Shown: positions 18,077 through 27,529, counted from the first letter of the stretch. The stretch: 64,000 nt of DNA from Thermococcus peptonophilus (GCF_001592435.1 NZ_CP014750.1:496001-560000), one strand, 5' to 3'. Program-made: numbers and translations. The notes: generated by a model not told the origin, from the sequence alone.

Positions 18077-18835
18077 TCAGAGCTTTAAGTCGAAGAACTG
18101 GATAGTGTTCTTCTCAGTTGTTTTCTCAACCTCTTCAAACTCCAGACCCTTTATCTCCGCTATTCTTCTCACCGCGTACTCCACGTTCCACGGATAGTTC
18201 TTCTCACCCTTGTACGGGCTCATGTAGGGCGCATCCGTCTCAACGATTATACTCTCAAGAGGCAGTACCTCAGCAGCTTTTTTCACGGCGGGGATGAAGT
18301 CTATCCCCGTGTTTATCCCGATTATGTGGCCGTTCTCAACTATCTCTAAGGCCAAGTCTGCTGGGCCACTGTAGGAGTGGAAGTAGGCTTTAACTCCAGC
18401 CCTCTGGATCGCTTCAAAAACCTCCCTCTCAGCATCCCTCGCGTGCAGGACGACGGGTTTGTCGAGCTCGACGGCAAGATTCAGGAAGTGGTGGAATATC
18501 TCCCGCTGGTTCTTCCGCTCTTCCTCTGTCTTGGCATAGTAGAAGTCCAGACCTATCTCCCCAACGGCCACTATCTCATCGGCGTGCTCACATATGAACT
18601 CCTCGACTCTCTTAACTTTCTCCCAGTTGCCCCTCCTTGCCTCGTTCGGCGCGTAGCCGAGAGTTGGAAAAACGAAGCCAAAGTAGGGCTCCAGCAGTTC
18701 CCAGCTCTTCCAGACGTGGAACTTCCTGTATTCAGTTATCGAGTCCACGACGGCCTGGAGGTGTTTTCTGCTCTCCTCGACCACCTCGCCTGCTCTCCCC
18801 TTGAACATCTCAATGTGGCAGTGGGCGTCTATCAT
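18077..18835 (-). CDS. TatD-family metal-dependent hydrolase/DNase
   Basis: A 252-residue TIM-barrel hydrolase of the TatD type. His5 and His7 in MIDAHCHIEM are metal ligands. GEIGLDFYYAKTEEERKNQ carries the conserved Glu and the QR..F helix is present; later come VLHARDA, YFHSYSG and VETDAPYMSP. ATG 18835 has GGGAGAGAAA upstream and gives the canonical N-terminus; an in-frame ATG at 18862 adds nine residues. It is divergent from the ferritin-like gene, with a perfect palindrome between them. Confidence 0.9.
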   Translation of the reverse strand: MIDAHCHIEMFKGRAGEVVEESRKHLQAVVDSITEYRKFHVWKSWELLEPYFGFVFPTLGYAPNEARRGNWEKVKRVEEFICEHADEIVAVGEIGLDFYYAKTEEERKNQREIFHHFLNLAVELDKPVVLHARDAEREVFEAIQRAGVKAYFHSYSGPADLALEIVENGHIIGINTGIDFIPAVKKAAEVLPLESIIVETDAPYMSPYKGEKNYPWNVEYAVRRIAEIKGLEFEEVEKTTEKNTIQFFDLKL

Positions 18836-18864
18836 TTTCTCTCCCGTTCCCAGAATCGCCATTC

Positions 18865-18882
18865 ACAGAAAAGCTTTTCTGT
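18865..18882. promoter_or_regulatory. Perfect 18-bp palindrome in divergent promoter
   Basis: ACAGAAAAGCTTTTCTGT is a perfect palindrome between tatD and the ferritin-like/DUF835 gene. It is just upstream of the TATA-like TTGGATATAG (18889-18898) of the latter, the usual place for an operator or activator site. Confidence 0.55.
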
Positions 18883-18915
18883 TAGGTTTTGGATATAGAA
18901 CAGTAGGTGCGGCCA

Positions 18916-19893
18916 ATGACTTTCCAACCCAACCCCGAGGATATCATGAATGAGATAATTGAAAGACTGAAAAAGCTCGGCCCAAAGGAGCTTCTGAGCT
19001 ATGCTATCTTCAATGAGGAAGAAGAAGCTAGGTATTATGCTGAACTTGCAGAAAAGGCGAAAAGAAAAAGCGTGAAAGCTCTGTTTAAGAAGATGAGCAG
19101 GGAGAGCAAGGGGCATGAACTCCTCCTCAGAAGGACGTTTGAGCGGCTCTTTCCTGGAGAGGAGCCCGTCAAAGTGGATGTTCCCCCAGTGGAGGTTTAT
19201 CCCTTCTATCCAGAGTTTGAAAAGGTAGAGGACTACATCAGGGCGCTGGAATACTGCATGAAGAGTGAACTATTTGCAAAAAGGACTTATGAGATACTGG
19301 CATGCGTTGCTGAGAACGAGGAAGTCCGGAGAATAGCATTTGAGCTTTCAGAGATAGAGCAGAACCACTACGAGGAAATAAAGAAGGTCTATGACGTTAT
19401 TTTCTCCTTTGAACACAGGCAAATTTTTCTGGACAAGCTGAACTTTGGGGCGTATCTGGTAACCGACGACGAGAAAGCAAAGTACATTCTCTTAGATATG
19501 CTGACGGACAACAGAGAAGTGATAGCTGTAATAAGGGAACACCCAGACAGTTCAGGGAGCTCACTGAGATAGACAACGTGATATGGGTATCAAAGATTCC
19601 AGGGGAATACTCGGGAAAAATAGTCCCTCCAAAGTTCGTTCCCGAGCTCAGGGGAGAGCTCCTCAAGTTCCTCAAATCTGCCAAAGAAAACGGAAAGCAG
19701 GGAGTTGTGTTTGTCCAGAACGTTTGTTACTTGGTAGTTGAACTTGGTTTCAAAGAGGCAATGGATTTCCTACTATACATAAAAGGATGGCACTATAATA
19801 AACAACGGGTACATCATAGTAAGCGCCAATCCGGATGCTTTTGAGAAGAAGGAGTGGGGCCTGCTCAAGTCGGAGTTTGAGGTTATCCTATAG
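18916..19893 (+). pseudogene. Ferritin-like/DUF835 protein, two compensating frameshifts
   Basis: Residues 1-170 are a ferritin-like four-helix region (NEEEEARYYAELAEKAK, ESKGHELLLRR, ALEYCMKSELFAKRTYEI, EIEQNHYEEIKKVY). A DUF835 domain follows from GAYLVTDDEKAKYILLDM. The frame breaks near 19547 (one base missing after CCAGAC), continues in another frame (FRELTEIDNVIWVSKIPGE), and shifts again at the A4 run 19781-19784 (one base extra) to end IINNGYIIVSANPDAF and a stop at 19893. The two shifts cancel out. The start ATG 18916 fits a leaderless message from the TATA at 18889-18898. As read, only a truncated 218-residue product can be made. Confidence 0.75.
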
Positions 19894-20133
19894 CTTCCTC
19901 GTCTCCCAGAGGACTTTTCCATCCTTTCTAACGACGCGCAGAATTCTGTGATAGGGTATCTGGGCTTCTCCAACGAAGAAGTACCCGTGTCCGAGCTCGA
20001 TAAGCTCGACCGGTATTTTCTTTTCCCCGCCATAAGCCCCTCTGTGCTCGATGACGACGTAGTAGTCCTCCTCTCTCTCCCGCGGGTCGTACTTTATCTT
20101 CGCCAGCACTTCCTTAACGGAGCCCTTTCTCAT
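19888..20133 (-). CDS. UPF0248/DUF504 family protein
   Basis: An 81-residue conserved archaeal protein of the DUF504/UPF0248 family, function unknown. Visible features are KYDPREREEDYYVVIEHRG, KKIPVELIELGHGYFFVG and AQIPYHRILRVVRKDGKVLWETR, rich in beta strands. The family is thought to involve RNA metabolism in some domain fusions, which I cannot confirm here. ATG 20133 overlaps the upstream MBL stop (ATGA) with GAGGTG six bases before it, so GTG 20142 is rejected. Confidence 0.88.
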   Translation of the reverse strand: MRKGSVKEVLAKIKYDPREREEDYYVVIEHRGAYGGEKKIPVELIELGHGYFFVGEAQIPYHRILRVVRKDGKVLWETRKL

Positions 20134-20852
20134 GGGAGCCACCTCAGGATTTCGCTTAAGTTCTCTTTCCAGTTCTTTATGTAACCCCCGTGCCCTGGGA
20201 AGCCGAAGTCAACATCAAACCTGGCCAGCCTCTCCAGGCTCTCCCTGAGCGCCCAGCCATCTCCAGTCGGGAGATCCGTCCTGCCGACTGTCCCCTTGAA
20301 TACTGTGTCCCCTGTGAACATAACCCTATGCTTTCCGTCGTCGAGGTAAAGGCAGGAGCTTCCAGCGGTGTGGCCGGGAGTGTGGACAACCAAAAGCTCA
20401 AGCGAGCCGACATTCAGTTTGTCTCCATCTTCAAGCTTGAAGTCTACTTGATGTGGCTCAAACCGCCTGCCGTAAAAGTACGACAAGATTACACCTTCGT
20501 CACCGCGTTCGAGCACGTTTGCTGTTATCTTGTGTGCGGCAAAAGACACCTCAATTCCACGCTCTTCCAGCCAGCGTTGCAGAACCTTGTTTCCCCCAAC
20601 GTGGTCAAAGTGCTCGTGCGTGTTGAAAATCGTTACGTGCTCCACATCGGTAAGGTAGCCCTCTCTCTCCCAGATTTCAGTGTAAACGTGCCAGTTTATT
20701 CCAGCCCCGGTGTCAATTATAAGGGCTTCCTCTCCGTCTCTGACTAGGTAGATGTTGGAGTCCCACCCTATCCCACGGAGCATAACAACGTGGGGCGGAA
20801 CCTCAATCGGGATGAGCTTGCTGGGAAAGCCCTTGCCGGGACTTGCACCCAT
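20130..20852 (-). CDS. Metallo-beta-lactamase-fold hydrolase
   Basis: A 240-residue MBL-fold metallohydrolase. The metal site is THEHFDHVGG (HxHxDH), followed by HTPGHTAGSS, GDTVF and FPGHGG, the pattern of glyoxalase II-like and related hydrolases. ATG 20852 follows an excellent GGAGGTGA, so the longer frame to 20897 is rejected. The mRNA appears to start about 95 bases upstream at a guide-RNA-like structure (20871-20946). It is translationally coupled to the UPF0248 gene. The substrate is unknown. Confidence 0.88.
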   Translation of the reverse strand: MGASPGKGFPSKLIPIEVPPHVVMLRGIGWDSNIYLVRDGEEALIIDTGAGINWHVYTEIWEREGYLTDVEHVTIFNTHEHFDHVGGNKVLQRWLEERGIEVSFAAHKITANVLERGDEGVILSYFYGRRFEPHQVDFKLEDGDKLNVGSLELLVVHTPGHTAGSSCLYLDDGKHRVMFTGDTVFKGTVGRTDLPTGDGWALRESLERLARFDVDFGFPGHGGYIKNWKENLSEILRWLP

Positions 20853-20870
20853 TATTTCACCTCCAGAAAG

Positions 20871-20946
20871 GGGCTCGAGGGGGGACCGCGTCTTCATCTC
20901 GGGGGGAGCGAGTCCCCGTCAGGAGGGATGAATCTCTTCATCGCCC
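20871..20946 (-). ncRNA. C/D-type RNA at the start of the MBL-gene leader
   Basis: On the minus strand GGGC/GCCC closes a unit with C GATGAAGA (20942-20935), D' CTGA (20922-20919), C' GATGAAGA (20898-20891) and TCGA (20878-20875) in the D position. The near-symmetric TATA element GTTTATAAAC at about 20964-20973 predicts a minus-strand start at about 20945, the first base of this unit. So it could be a guide RNA, a leader structure of the MBL mRNA, or both. Confidence 0.45.
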
Positions 20947-21005
20947 TAGGATGTTACAAAGAGACGTTTATAAACCCAGCTCCCCAATTTGATTAGGTGA
21001 CCCAA

Positions 21006-22085
21006 ATGAAGACCGAACGCGCGAAGGAGATCCTCCTTCAGCTTTTGAAGATACCTTCCCCCTCGGGGCAGGAAGACAGGATAATGCTCCACATCATGGA
21101 GTTTCTCCACAAACTTGACTACGACGTTCACATTGAGAGCGACGGCGAGATGATTGACCTCGTCGTGAACCCGGACGCGGAGCTTTTCTACGAGGTTCAC
21201 GTCGACACAATCCCGATAAGGGCTGAACCCTTCGTGAGGGGCAATATCATCTACGGAACCGGCGCGAGCGACATCAAGGGTGGAGCGGCGGCAATACTCC
21301 TGATGATGGAGAGCCTGAAGAAAGAGGGCAAAGATCTGAACGTCGGCGTCGTCTTCGTCAGCGACGAAGAGCTCGGCGGTAGGGGTTCGGCCCTCTTCAT
21401 GGAGAGGTATAGACCGAAGATGGCGGTTGTCCTTGAGCCCACCGATCTAGAAGTCCACACAGCCCACGCCGGCAACATCGAGGCCTACTTTGAGGTGGAC
21501 GGCAAGGAAGCCCACGGTGCCTGTCCTGAGAGTGGCGTCAACGCGATCGAAGAAACCTATAAGATGCTCAACGAGCTGAAGAACCTTGACCCCTTCAAGC
21601 AGAAGGGCAAGTACTTCGATCCCCATATAGGCATTCAGGAACTCCTCTGTGAGAATCCAGTCTATCTTATCCCGGCCCTGTGCAAAGGCCGCCTTGAGGC
21701 GAGGCTTTTGCCGGATCAGGAAGTTGAAGATGTCCTTGACCTCATGGACCCGATCCTCGACGAGTACACGCTGAAGTACGAGTACACGGAAATATGGGAC
21801 GGCTACGAGCTTGAGCCCGATGAGGAGATAGTCCAGCTGGCCAAGGTCGCGATGAAGAAGGTTGGCCTCGACGAGTTCGGCGGCATGAGGAGCTGGACGG
21901 ATGCCATCAACTTCATGTACAACGGAACCAGAACCATAGTCTTCGGCCCCGGCAACCTTGACATCTCCCACACAAAGTACGAGAGGATAGACGTTAGGGA
22001 TGTCGTTACAGCGAGCGAGTTCCTAAAGGTTCTGAACGACGTTTACGCTGAAGGCATCGAGAAAGTCGAAAAAGAGCTGAGCTGA
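21006..22085 (+). CDS. M20-family zinc peptidase/deacylase
   Basis: A 359-residue metallopeptidase of the ArgE/DapE/CPG2 group. Metal and catalytic residues lie in YEVHVDTIP, GTGASDIKGG, VFVSDEELGG and VLEPTDLEVHTAHAG, and near the end in DISHTKYERIDV. The dimerisation domain is in the middle (AYFEVDGKEAHGACPES). The sequence resembles the Thermococcales LysK-like/acetyl-lysine or ornithine deacetylase types, but the exact substrate is open. ATG 21006 is preceded by AGGTGAC, and GTTTATAAAC 20964-20973 is the TATA box. Confidence 0.87.
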   Translation: MKTERAKEILLQLLKIPSPSGQEDRIMLHIMEFLHKLDYDVHIESDGEMIDLVVNPDAELFYEVHVDTIPIRAEPFVRGNIIYGTGASDIKGGAAAILLMMESLKKEGKDLNVGVVFVSDEELGGRGSALFMERYRPKMAVVLEPTDLEVHTAHAGNIEAYFEVDGKEAHGACPESGVNAIEETYKMLNELKNLDPFKQKGKYFDPHIGIQELLCENPVYLIPALCKGRLEARLLPDQEVEDVLDLMDPILDEYTLKYEYTEIWDGYELEPDEEIVQLAKVAMKKVGLDEFGGMRSWTDAINFMYNGTRTIVFGPGNLDISHTKYERIDVRDVVTASEFLKVLNDVYAEGIEKVEKELS

Positions 22086-22118
22086 TCTCTCTTCCATTAT
22101 TTTCCAGGGGGTCAAGCG

Positions 22119-23192
22119 ATGAAGCTTGTTCACGACCCTGTTCACGGCTACATCGAGCTCGATGAGTTCGCCAGAAGGCTGGTTGACACTCCCGAGTTCC
22201 AGAGGTTGCGGAGAATAACCCAGCTCGGCTTCGCTTTTTTAGCGTACCCCTCCGCAAGGCACACCCGTTTTGAGCATTCACTTGGGACGTTCCACCTCGC
22301 AAAGAAGATTCGCACCTACAACCCTGAAATAGAGGAGGGAGCCTTATACGCAGCGCTTCTCCACGACATAGGGCACTACCCGTTCTCGCACACCCTCGAG
22401 GGTCTCTACCCAAGGCACGAGGAAAACGCGCTCTGGGTTATAGAAAATGGGAGCGTTGGAGACATAATCCGGGAGAACTACTCCATCCAGGAGTTTAAGA
22501 AGCTCCTAAAACATCCCCTCGTCAGCGGCGACATAGACGCGGACAGGATGGATTACCTCGTTAGGGACGCTTACTACACCGGGGCAGCCTATGGCGTCGT
22601 TGACCTCGAACGGCTTGTGAGGAACCTGAAGTTCGATGGAAAAATGCTCGTGGTTGAGGAAAAAGGAATAATGGCAGCCCAAAACCTCCTGCTTTCGAGG
22701 GCCATGATGTACCCCACCGTTTACTTCCACCACACGGCGAAGATAGCGGAAGCAATGCTGAGAAAGGCCGTTGAGCTCGAGGAAATAGCTCTAGAAGAGA
22801 TACGCCTCATGGATGAGATAGACCTCGTCTCAAGGCTCAGGAACAGTGAAAAAGTGGAAGTTAGGGAGCTCATAAGGGCCATAGACGACAGGAAGCTCTA
22901 CAAGAGGGTTTACTGCTCGAACAAAGAGCTTGATGAAAAGACAATTTCAACCCTGAAAAGAGAGCTTCAAGAAGAGTTTGGACATTCCGCACTCCTGGAC
23001 TACCCGCCAAAACCAAAGTACGAGGAAAGGAACGCCTTCGTCAAAATTGGAAGCAAGACGAAGAGGCTCAGTGAGGTTTCGCCCCTGGTCAGGTCGCTTG
23101 TGGAGATGAAGGACGTGTACTGGAGATGGTGCGTTTATGCTAGGGAGGGTATAAGGGAGAAAGTTAGGCAATTCCTAAGCCGATTTTTCTAA
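22119..23192 (+). CDS. HD-domain phosphohydrolase (SAMHD1/dGTPase-like)
   Basis: A 357-residue HD-superfamily hydrolase. It has the family start VHDPVHGYIELDE, FQRLRRITQLGFA, RHTRFEHSLGTFHLA (first His), ALLHDIGHYPFSHTLE (the HD pair) and DIDADRMDYLVRDAYYTG (distal Asp). Relatives cut deoxynucleoside triphosphates or related nucleotides. It starts at ATG 22119 after GGGGGTCAAGCG and lies 33 bases after the M20 gene, so it may be co-transcribed. Confidence 0.88.
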   Translation: MKLVHDPVHGYIELDEFARRLVDTPEFQRLRRITQLGFAFLAYPSARHTRFEHSLGTFHLAKKIRTYNPEIEEGALYAALLHDIGHYPFSHTLEGLYPRHEENALWVIENGSVGDIIRENYSIQEFKKLLKHPLVSGDIDADRMDYLVRDAYYTGAAYGVVDLERLVRNLKFDGKMLVVEEKGIMAAQNLLLSRAMMYPTVYFHHTAKIAEAMLRKAVELEEIALEEIRLMDEIDLVSRLRNSEKVEVRELIRAIDDRKLYKRVYCSNKELDEKTISTLKRELQEEFGHSALLDYPPKPKYEERNAFVKIGSKTKRLSEVSPLVRSLVEMKDVYWRWCVYAREGIREKVRQFLSRFF

Positions 23193-23216
23193 AGACCTAG
23201 ATCCTCTCAGCGGCCA

Positions 23217-23261
23217 ATCCAAAACCCTTAAGTAATCCAAAATCACTCAACCAATCCAAAT
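23217..23261 (+). repeat. Three direct AATCCAAA repeats upstream of EF-2
   Basis: AATCCAAA occurs at 23217-23224, 23235-23242 and 23254-23261, with periods of 18 and 19 bases, just upstream of the EF-2 TATA box (CTTATAA at 23279-23285). The regular phasing suggests a cis-regulatory array for a DNA-binding activator. Confidence 0.5.
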
Positions 23262-23339
23262 TCTCAACTGGGAAAAGCTTTATAACTGGGCCTTTTAAGT
23301 TAAGCCGACAAGCTCATTCAAGGGAATAGGTGGTGTATT

Positions 23340-25538
23340 ATGGGAAGAAGGGAAGAGATGATTGCGAAGATTAAGGAGTTGATGACCCAGCCTGAGAGAA
23401 TCAGGAACATGGGTATCGCCGCTCATATTGACCACGGTAAAACGACACTGAGCGACAACCTGCTCGCCGGTGCTGGAATGATCAGCGAGGAGCTCGCTGG
23501 AAAGCAGCTCGTTCTGGATTTCGACGAGCAGGAACAGGCAAGGGGTATTACCATCAACGCGGCCAACGTTTCGATGGTTCACAACTACGAGGGCCAGGAC
23601 TACCTCATCAACCTCATTGACACCCCGGGTCACGTTGACTTCGGTGGTGACGTTACCAGGGCCATGCGTGCCATTGACGGTGCGATTATAGTTGTCGATG
23701 CCGTTGAGGGTGTTATGCCTCAGACCGAGACCGTTCTCAGGCAGGCCCTCAGGGAGTATGTCAAGCCGGTTCTCTTCATCAACAAGGTTGACAGGCTCAT
23801 CAAGGAGCTCAAGCTCACCCCCCAGCAGATGCAGGAGCGCTTCGTCAAGGTCATCACCGACGTGAACAGGCTCATCAGGAGGTACGCTCCGCCTGAGTTC
23901 AAGGATAAGTGGCTCGTCAAGGTCGAGGACGGTAGCGTCGCCTTCGGTAGCGCTTACTACAACTGGGCCCTCAGCGTTCCGTACATGAAGAAGACCGGTG
24001 TCTCATTCAAGGACATCATAGACCTCACCAACGCCGGTGACCTCAAGACCCTCAGGAAGAAGGCCCCGCTCCACGTCGTCGTCCTGGATATGGTCGTTAA
24101 GCACCTTCCGAACCCGCTCGAGGCCCAGAAGTACAGGATTCCGCACCTCTGGAGGGGCGACATCGAGAGCGACGTCGGCCAGGCAATGCTCAAGTGCGAT
24201 CCGAAGGGACCGATGACCATGGTCGTCACCAAGATCATCCTCGACAAGCACGCCGGTGAGGTCGCTACCGGACGTGTCTGGAGCGGTACCGTCAAGACCG
24301 GTCAGGAGGTCTACCTCATCAACAGCAAGAGAAAAGCTAGAATCCAGCAGGTCGGTATCTACATGGGTCCCGAGAGGATCAACATGGAGGCCGTCCCGGC
24401 TGGAAACATCGTAGCCGTTACCGGCCTCCGCGATGCCATGGCCGGTGAGACCGTGTCAGTCCAGCAGATCGAGCCCTTTGAGGCCCTCCACTACACGAGC
24501 GAGCCGGTCGTTACCGTTGCCATCGAGGCCAAGAACGTTAAGGACCTTCCGAAGCTCGTTGAGGCCCTCAGGCAGCTAGCCAAGGAGGACCCGACGCTCC
24601 ACGTCAAGATCGACGAAGAGACCGGCCAGCACCTCCTCAGCGGTATGGGTGAGCTCCACCTTGAGGTCAAGCTCCACAGGCTCAAGACCGAATGGAAGCT
24701 CGACGTTGACGTTTCACCGCCGATCGTCGTCTACCGCGAGAGCGTCACCAAGCAGAGCCCGATCGTCGAGGGCAAGTCACCCAACAAGCACAACAGGTTC
24801 TACATCACCGTCGAGCCGATGCCAGATGAGATTTACCAGGCGATCAAGGAGGGTGAGATTCCGGAGGGCAGGCCGAAGGACCCGAAGGCCGTCGCCAAGA
24901 AGCTCGCCGAGCTTGGCATGGACTACGAAATCGCGAAGGGTATTGTGGACATCTACAACGGCAACATGTTCCTCGACAACACCAAGGGTATCCAGTACCT
25001 CAACGAGGTCATGGACCTCCTCGTCGACGGTTTCCACCAGGCTATGGATGAGGGACCGCTCGCCAAGGAGCCCGTCATGAAGGTCATCGTCAGGCTCCAC
25101 GACGCCAAGATCCACGAGGACAACGTCCACCGCGGTCCAGCCCAGATCTACCCGGCCATCAGGACTGCAATCCACTGCGCTATGATGAAGGCCAACCCGG
25201 TCCTCTACGAGCCGTACCAGAAGGTCATAATCAACGTGCCCTACGAGTACATGGGTGCCGTCAGCAGGGAAATCAACCAGAGGCGCGGTCAGCTCATTGA
25301 CATGAGGCAGGAAGGCGAGGTCATGATCATTATCGCAGAGGCTCCAGTTGCGGAGATGTTCGGATTCGCCGGAGCGATCCGTGGAGCCACCAGCGGTAAG
25401 GCCCTCTGGACAACGGAGCACGCCGGCTTCAAGCGCGTTCCAAGCGAGCTTGCAACCAACATCATCAGGCAGATTAGGCAGAGGAAGGGTCTCGACCCGA
25501 ACCCGCCGAAGGAGCAGGACGTCTGTCCGCAGCAGTGA
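23340..25538 (+). CDS. fusA: Translation elongation factor EF-2
   Basis: Ribosomal translocase of 732 residues. The GTPase domain has [21 protein letters not shown] and NKVDR. Domain IV carries His597 in [14 protein letters not shown], the histidine modified to diphthamide in archaea and eukaryotes. Codon use is strongly biased toward GTC/ATC/AAG, as expected for a very highly expressed gene, and this bias creates long spurious frames on both strands. ATG 23340 is preceded by AGGTGGTG; the leader is about 30 bases from the TATA at 23279. Confidence 0.97.
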   Translation: MGRREEMIAKIKELMTQPERIRNMGIAAHIDHGKTTLSDNLLAGAGMISEELAGKQLVLDFDEQEQARGITINAANVSMVHNYEGQDYLINLIDTPGHVDFGGDVTRAMRAIDGAIIVVDAVEGVMPQTETVLRQALREYVKPVLFINKVDRLIKELKLTPQQMQERFVKVITDVNRLIRRYAPPEFKDKWLVKVEDGSVAFGSAYYNWALSVPYMKKTGVSFKDIIDLTNAGDLKTLRKKAPLHVVVLDMVVKHLPNPLEAQKYRIPHLWRGDIESDVGQAMLKCDPKGPMTMVVTKIILDKHAGEVATGRVWSGTVKTGQEVYLINSKRKARIQQVGIYMGPERINMEAVPAGNIVAVTGLRDAMAGETVSVQQIEPFEALHYTSEPVVTVAIEAKNVKDLPKLVEALRQLAKEDPTLHVKIDEETGQHLLSGMGELHLEVKLHRLKTEWKLDVDVSPPIVVYRESVTKQSPIVEGKSPNKHNRFYITVEPMPDEIYQAIKEGEIPEGRPKDPKAVAKKLAELGMDYEIAKGIVDIYNGNMFLDNTKGIQYLNEVMDLLVDGFHQAMDEGPLAKEPVMKVIVRLHDAKIHEDNVHRGPAQIYPAIRTAIHCAMMKANPVLYEPYQKVIINVPYEYMGAVSREINQRRGQLIDMRQEGEVMIIIAEAPVAEMFGFAGAIRGATSGKALWTTEHAGFKRVPSELATNIIRQIRQRKGLDPNPPKEQDVCPQQ

Positions 25539-25663
25539 TGCGGGCTTTCTTCTCATTCCATCTTTGACCTTTTCTCAAGGTCTCTGTTTTACCACGTGCA
25601 AGTCTAAATCCGCCATTAGTTAACTTTTTAAACCCCATTCTTGAGTTAAACCCAGAACTCATG

Positions 25664-25705
25664 AGGCCCTCCCGAAAACGGCGGGTTTCCCGCCCGAGGG
25701 GGCCG
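25664..25705. other. Strong GC hairpin between EF-2 and EF-1A
   Basis: GGCGGG TTT CCCGCC (25680-25694) is a 6-bp hairpin nested in GGCCCTC/GAGGGGGCC (25665-25671 with 25696-25704). It precedes the EF-1A TATA-like GATTTAAAAAG (25716-25726). It could be an RNA 3' end for EF-2 or a promoter-proximal element. There is no gene in 25539-25772. Confidence 0.45.
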
Positions 25706-25731
25706 AGGTTCGAAAGATTTAAAAAGCCATC

Positions 25732-25748
25732 CTAGTCAACGAGACTAG
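25732..25748. promoter_or_regulatory. Inverted repeat 6-5-6 after the EF-1A TATA box
   Basis: CTAGTCAACGAGACTAG (CTAGTC/GACTAG) lies directly downstream of the EF-1A TATA-like element and covers the expected start of transcription. It may be an operator, or a small hairpin at the extreme 5' end of the mRNA. Confidence 0.4.
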
Positions 25749-25772
25749 ACCAAAATATGGAGGTGTTTGAAA

Positions 25773-27059
25773 ATGGCTAAGGAGAAGCCACACGTTAACA
25801 TCGTGTTTATAGGCCACGTCGACCACGGAAAGAGCACTACCATCGGTAGGTTGCTCTTCGACACAGCGAACATCCCGGAGAACATCATCAAGAAGTTCGA
25901 GGAGATGGGTGAGAAGGGTAAGTCCTTCAAGTTCGCTTGGGTCATGGACAGGCTCAAGGAGGAGAGAGAGCGCGGTATTACCATCGACGTCGCCCACACC
26001 AAGTTCGAGACCCCACACAGGTACATCACAATCATCGACGCTCCGGGCCACAGGGACTTCGTTAAGAACATGATCACCGGTGCCAGCCAGGCCGACGCCG
26101 CTGTCCTCGTCGTTGCCGCCACCGACGGTGTCATGCCACAGACCAAGGAGCACGCCTTCCTTGCCAGGACCCTTGGTATCAACCACATCATAGTCGCCAT
26201 CAACAAGATGGACATGGTCAACTACGACCAGAAGGCCTTCGAGAAGGTTAAGGCCCAGGTCGAGAAGCTCCTCAAGATGCTCGGCTATAAGGACTTCCCG
26301 GTCATCCCGATCAGCGCCTGGGAGGGAGACAACGTCGTTAAGAAGAGCGACAAGATGCCCTGGTACAACGGCCCGACCCTCATCGAGGCCCTCGACCAGA
26401 TCCCCGAGCCGCCGAAGCCGACCGACAAGCCGCTCCGCATCCCGATCCAGGACGTCTACTCAATCAAGGGTGTCGGTACCGTCCCGGTCGGCCGTGTTGA
26501 GACCGGTGTCCTCCGCGTCGGTGACGTTGTCATCTTCGAGCCGGCTTCAACGATCTTCCACAAGCCGATTCAGGGTGAGGTCAAGAGCATCGAGATGCAC
26601 CACGAGCCGCTCCAGGAAGCCTACCCAGGTGACAACATCGGTTTCAACGTCCGTGGTGTTGGTAAGAACGACATAAAGCGCGGTGACGTTGCCGGACACA
26701 CCAACAACCCACCGACCGTCGTCAGGCCGAAGGACACCTTCAAGGCCCAGATCATTGTCCTCAACCACCCGACCGCTATCACCGTCGGCTACACCCCGGT
26801 CCTTCACGCCCACACCACCCAGGTCGCCGTCAGGTTCGAGCAGCTCCTCGCCAAGCTCGACCCGAGAACTGGTAACGTCGTCGAGGAGAACCCGCAGTTC
26901 ATCAAGACCGGTGACTCAGCCATCGTCATCCTCAGGCCAACCAAGGCCATGGTCATCGAGCCGGTCAAGGAGATCCCGCAGCTCGGTAGGTTTGCCATCC
27001 GTGACATGGGCCAGACCGTCGCTGCCGGTATGGTCATATCCATCCAGAAGGCCGAGTGA
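25773..27059 (+). CDS. tuf: Translation elongation factor EF-1 alpha
   Basis: The 428-residue GTPase that delivers aminoacyl-tRNA to the ribosome. It has GHVDHGKST (G1), [12 protein letters not shown] (G3) and NKMD (G4), with the usual three domains. ATG 25773 has GGAGGTG eight bases upstream; the in-frame TTG at 25767 is rejected. Codon bias is extreme, as in EF-2. S10 follows 58 bases later with its own ribosome binding site, the conserved archaeal arrangement. Confidence 0.97.
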   Translation: MAKEKPHVNIVFIGHVDHGKSTTIGRLLFDTANIPENIIKKFEEMGEKGKSFKFAWVMDRLKEERERGITIDVAHTKFETPHRYITIIDAPGHRDFVKNMITGASQADAAVLVVAATDGVMPQTKEHAFLARTLGINHIIVAINKMDMVNYDQKAFEKVKAQVEKLLKMLGYKDFPVIPISAWEGDNVVKKSDKMPWYNGPTLIEALDQIPEPPKPTDKPLRIPIQDVYSIKGVGTVPVGRVETGVLRVGDVVIFEPASTIFHKPIQGEVKSIEMHHEPLQEAYPGDNIGFNVRGVGKNDIKRGDVAGHTNNPPTVVRPKDTFKAQIIVLNHPTAITVGYTPVLHAHTTQVAVRFEQLLAKLDPRTGNVVEENPQFIKTGDSAIVILRPTKAMVIEPVKEIPQLGRFAIRDMGQTVAAGMVISIQKAE

Positions 27060-27117
27060 AGGCCTTCTCAATCTTTCCTTCCTTTGATATCTTCCTGAAC
27101 TTTTAGGAGGGACGGAA

Positions 27118-27426
27118 ATGCAGAAGGCGAGGATTAAGCTTGCGAGCACCAACATTAAGGCCCTCAACGAGGTCACCGACCAGATCAAGCAGATAGCCGA
27201 AAGGACCGGCGTAAGGATGAGCGGCCCGATACCGCTTCCGACCAAGAGGATCAGGATCACCACCAGGAAGAGCCCAGATGGAGAGGGTTCCGCCACCTTT
27301 GACAGGTTCGAGCTCCGCGTTCACAAGAGGCTCGTCGACATCGAGGCCGACGAGAGGGCCATGCGCCAGATCATGCGCATCCGCGTTCCTGAGGACGTTA
27401 CCATCGAGATTGAGCTCATCTCTTGA
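27118..27426 (+). CDS. rpsJ: 30S ribosomal protein S10 (uS10)
   Basis: A 102-residue small-subunit ribosomal protein, full length for archaeal uS10: [41 protein letters not shown] and [37 protein letters not shown] precedes ATG 27118. It is co-oriented with EF-1A and probably co-transcribed. A tRNA-Ser gene follows 16 bases after the stop. Confidence 0.97.
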
Positions 27427-27442
27427 TTCCTCTCATTTATGC

Positions 27443-27529
27443 GCCGGGGTAGCCTAGCCTGGGAAGGCGCGGGCCTGGAGAGTCCGTGGGCGTTAGCCCG
27501 CCAGGGTTCAAATCCCTGCCCCGGCGCCA
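27443..27529 (+). tRNA. tRNA-Ser (GGA)
   Basis: Class II tRNA with a long variable arm. The acceptor stem GCCGGGG/CCCCGGC, anticodon loop CTGGAGA (GGA at 27477-27479) and T arm CAGGGTTCAAATCCCTG are clear. Discriminator is G and CCA is encoded (27527-27529). Confidence 0.95.

Noticed and set aside
24777-25556. Long minus-strand reading frame opposite EF-2
   Set aside because: It is an artefact of the strong codon bias of EF-2; no ribosome binding site, and the EF-2 domains are unmistakable on the other strand.
26470-27087. Ser/Arg-rich frames inside EF-1A
   Set aside because: Low-complexity shadows of the EF-1A codon pattern.
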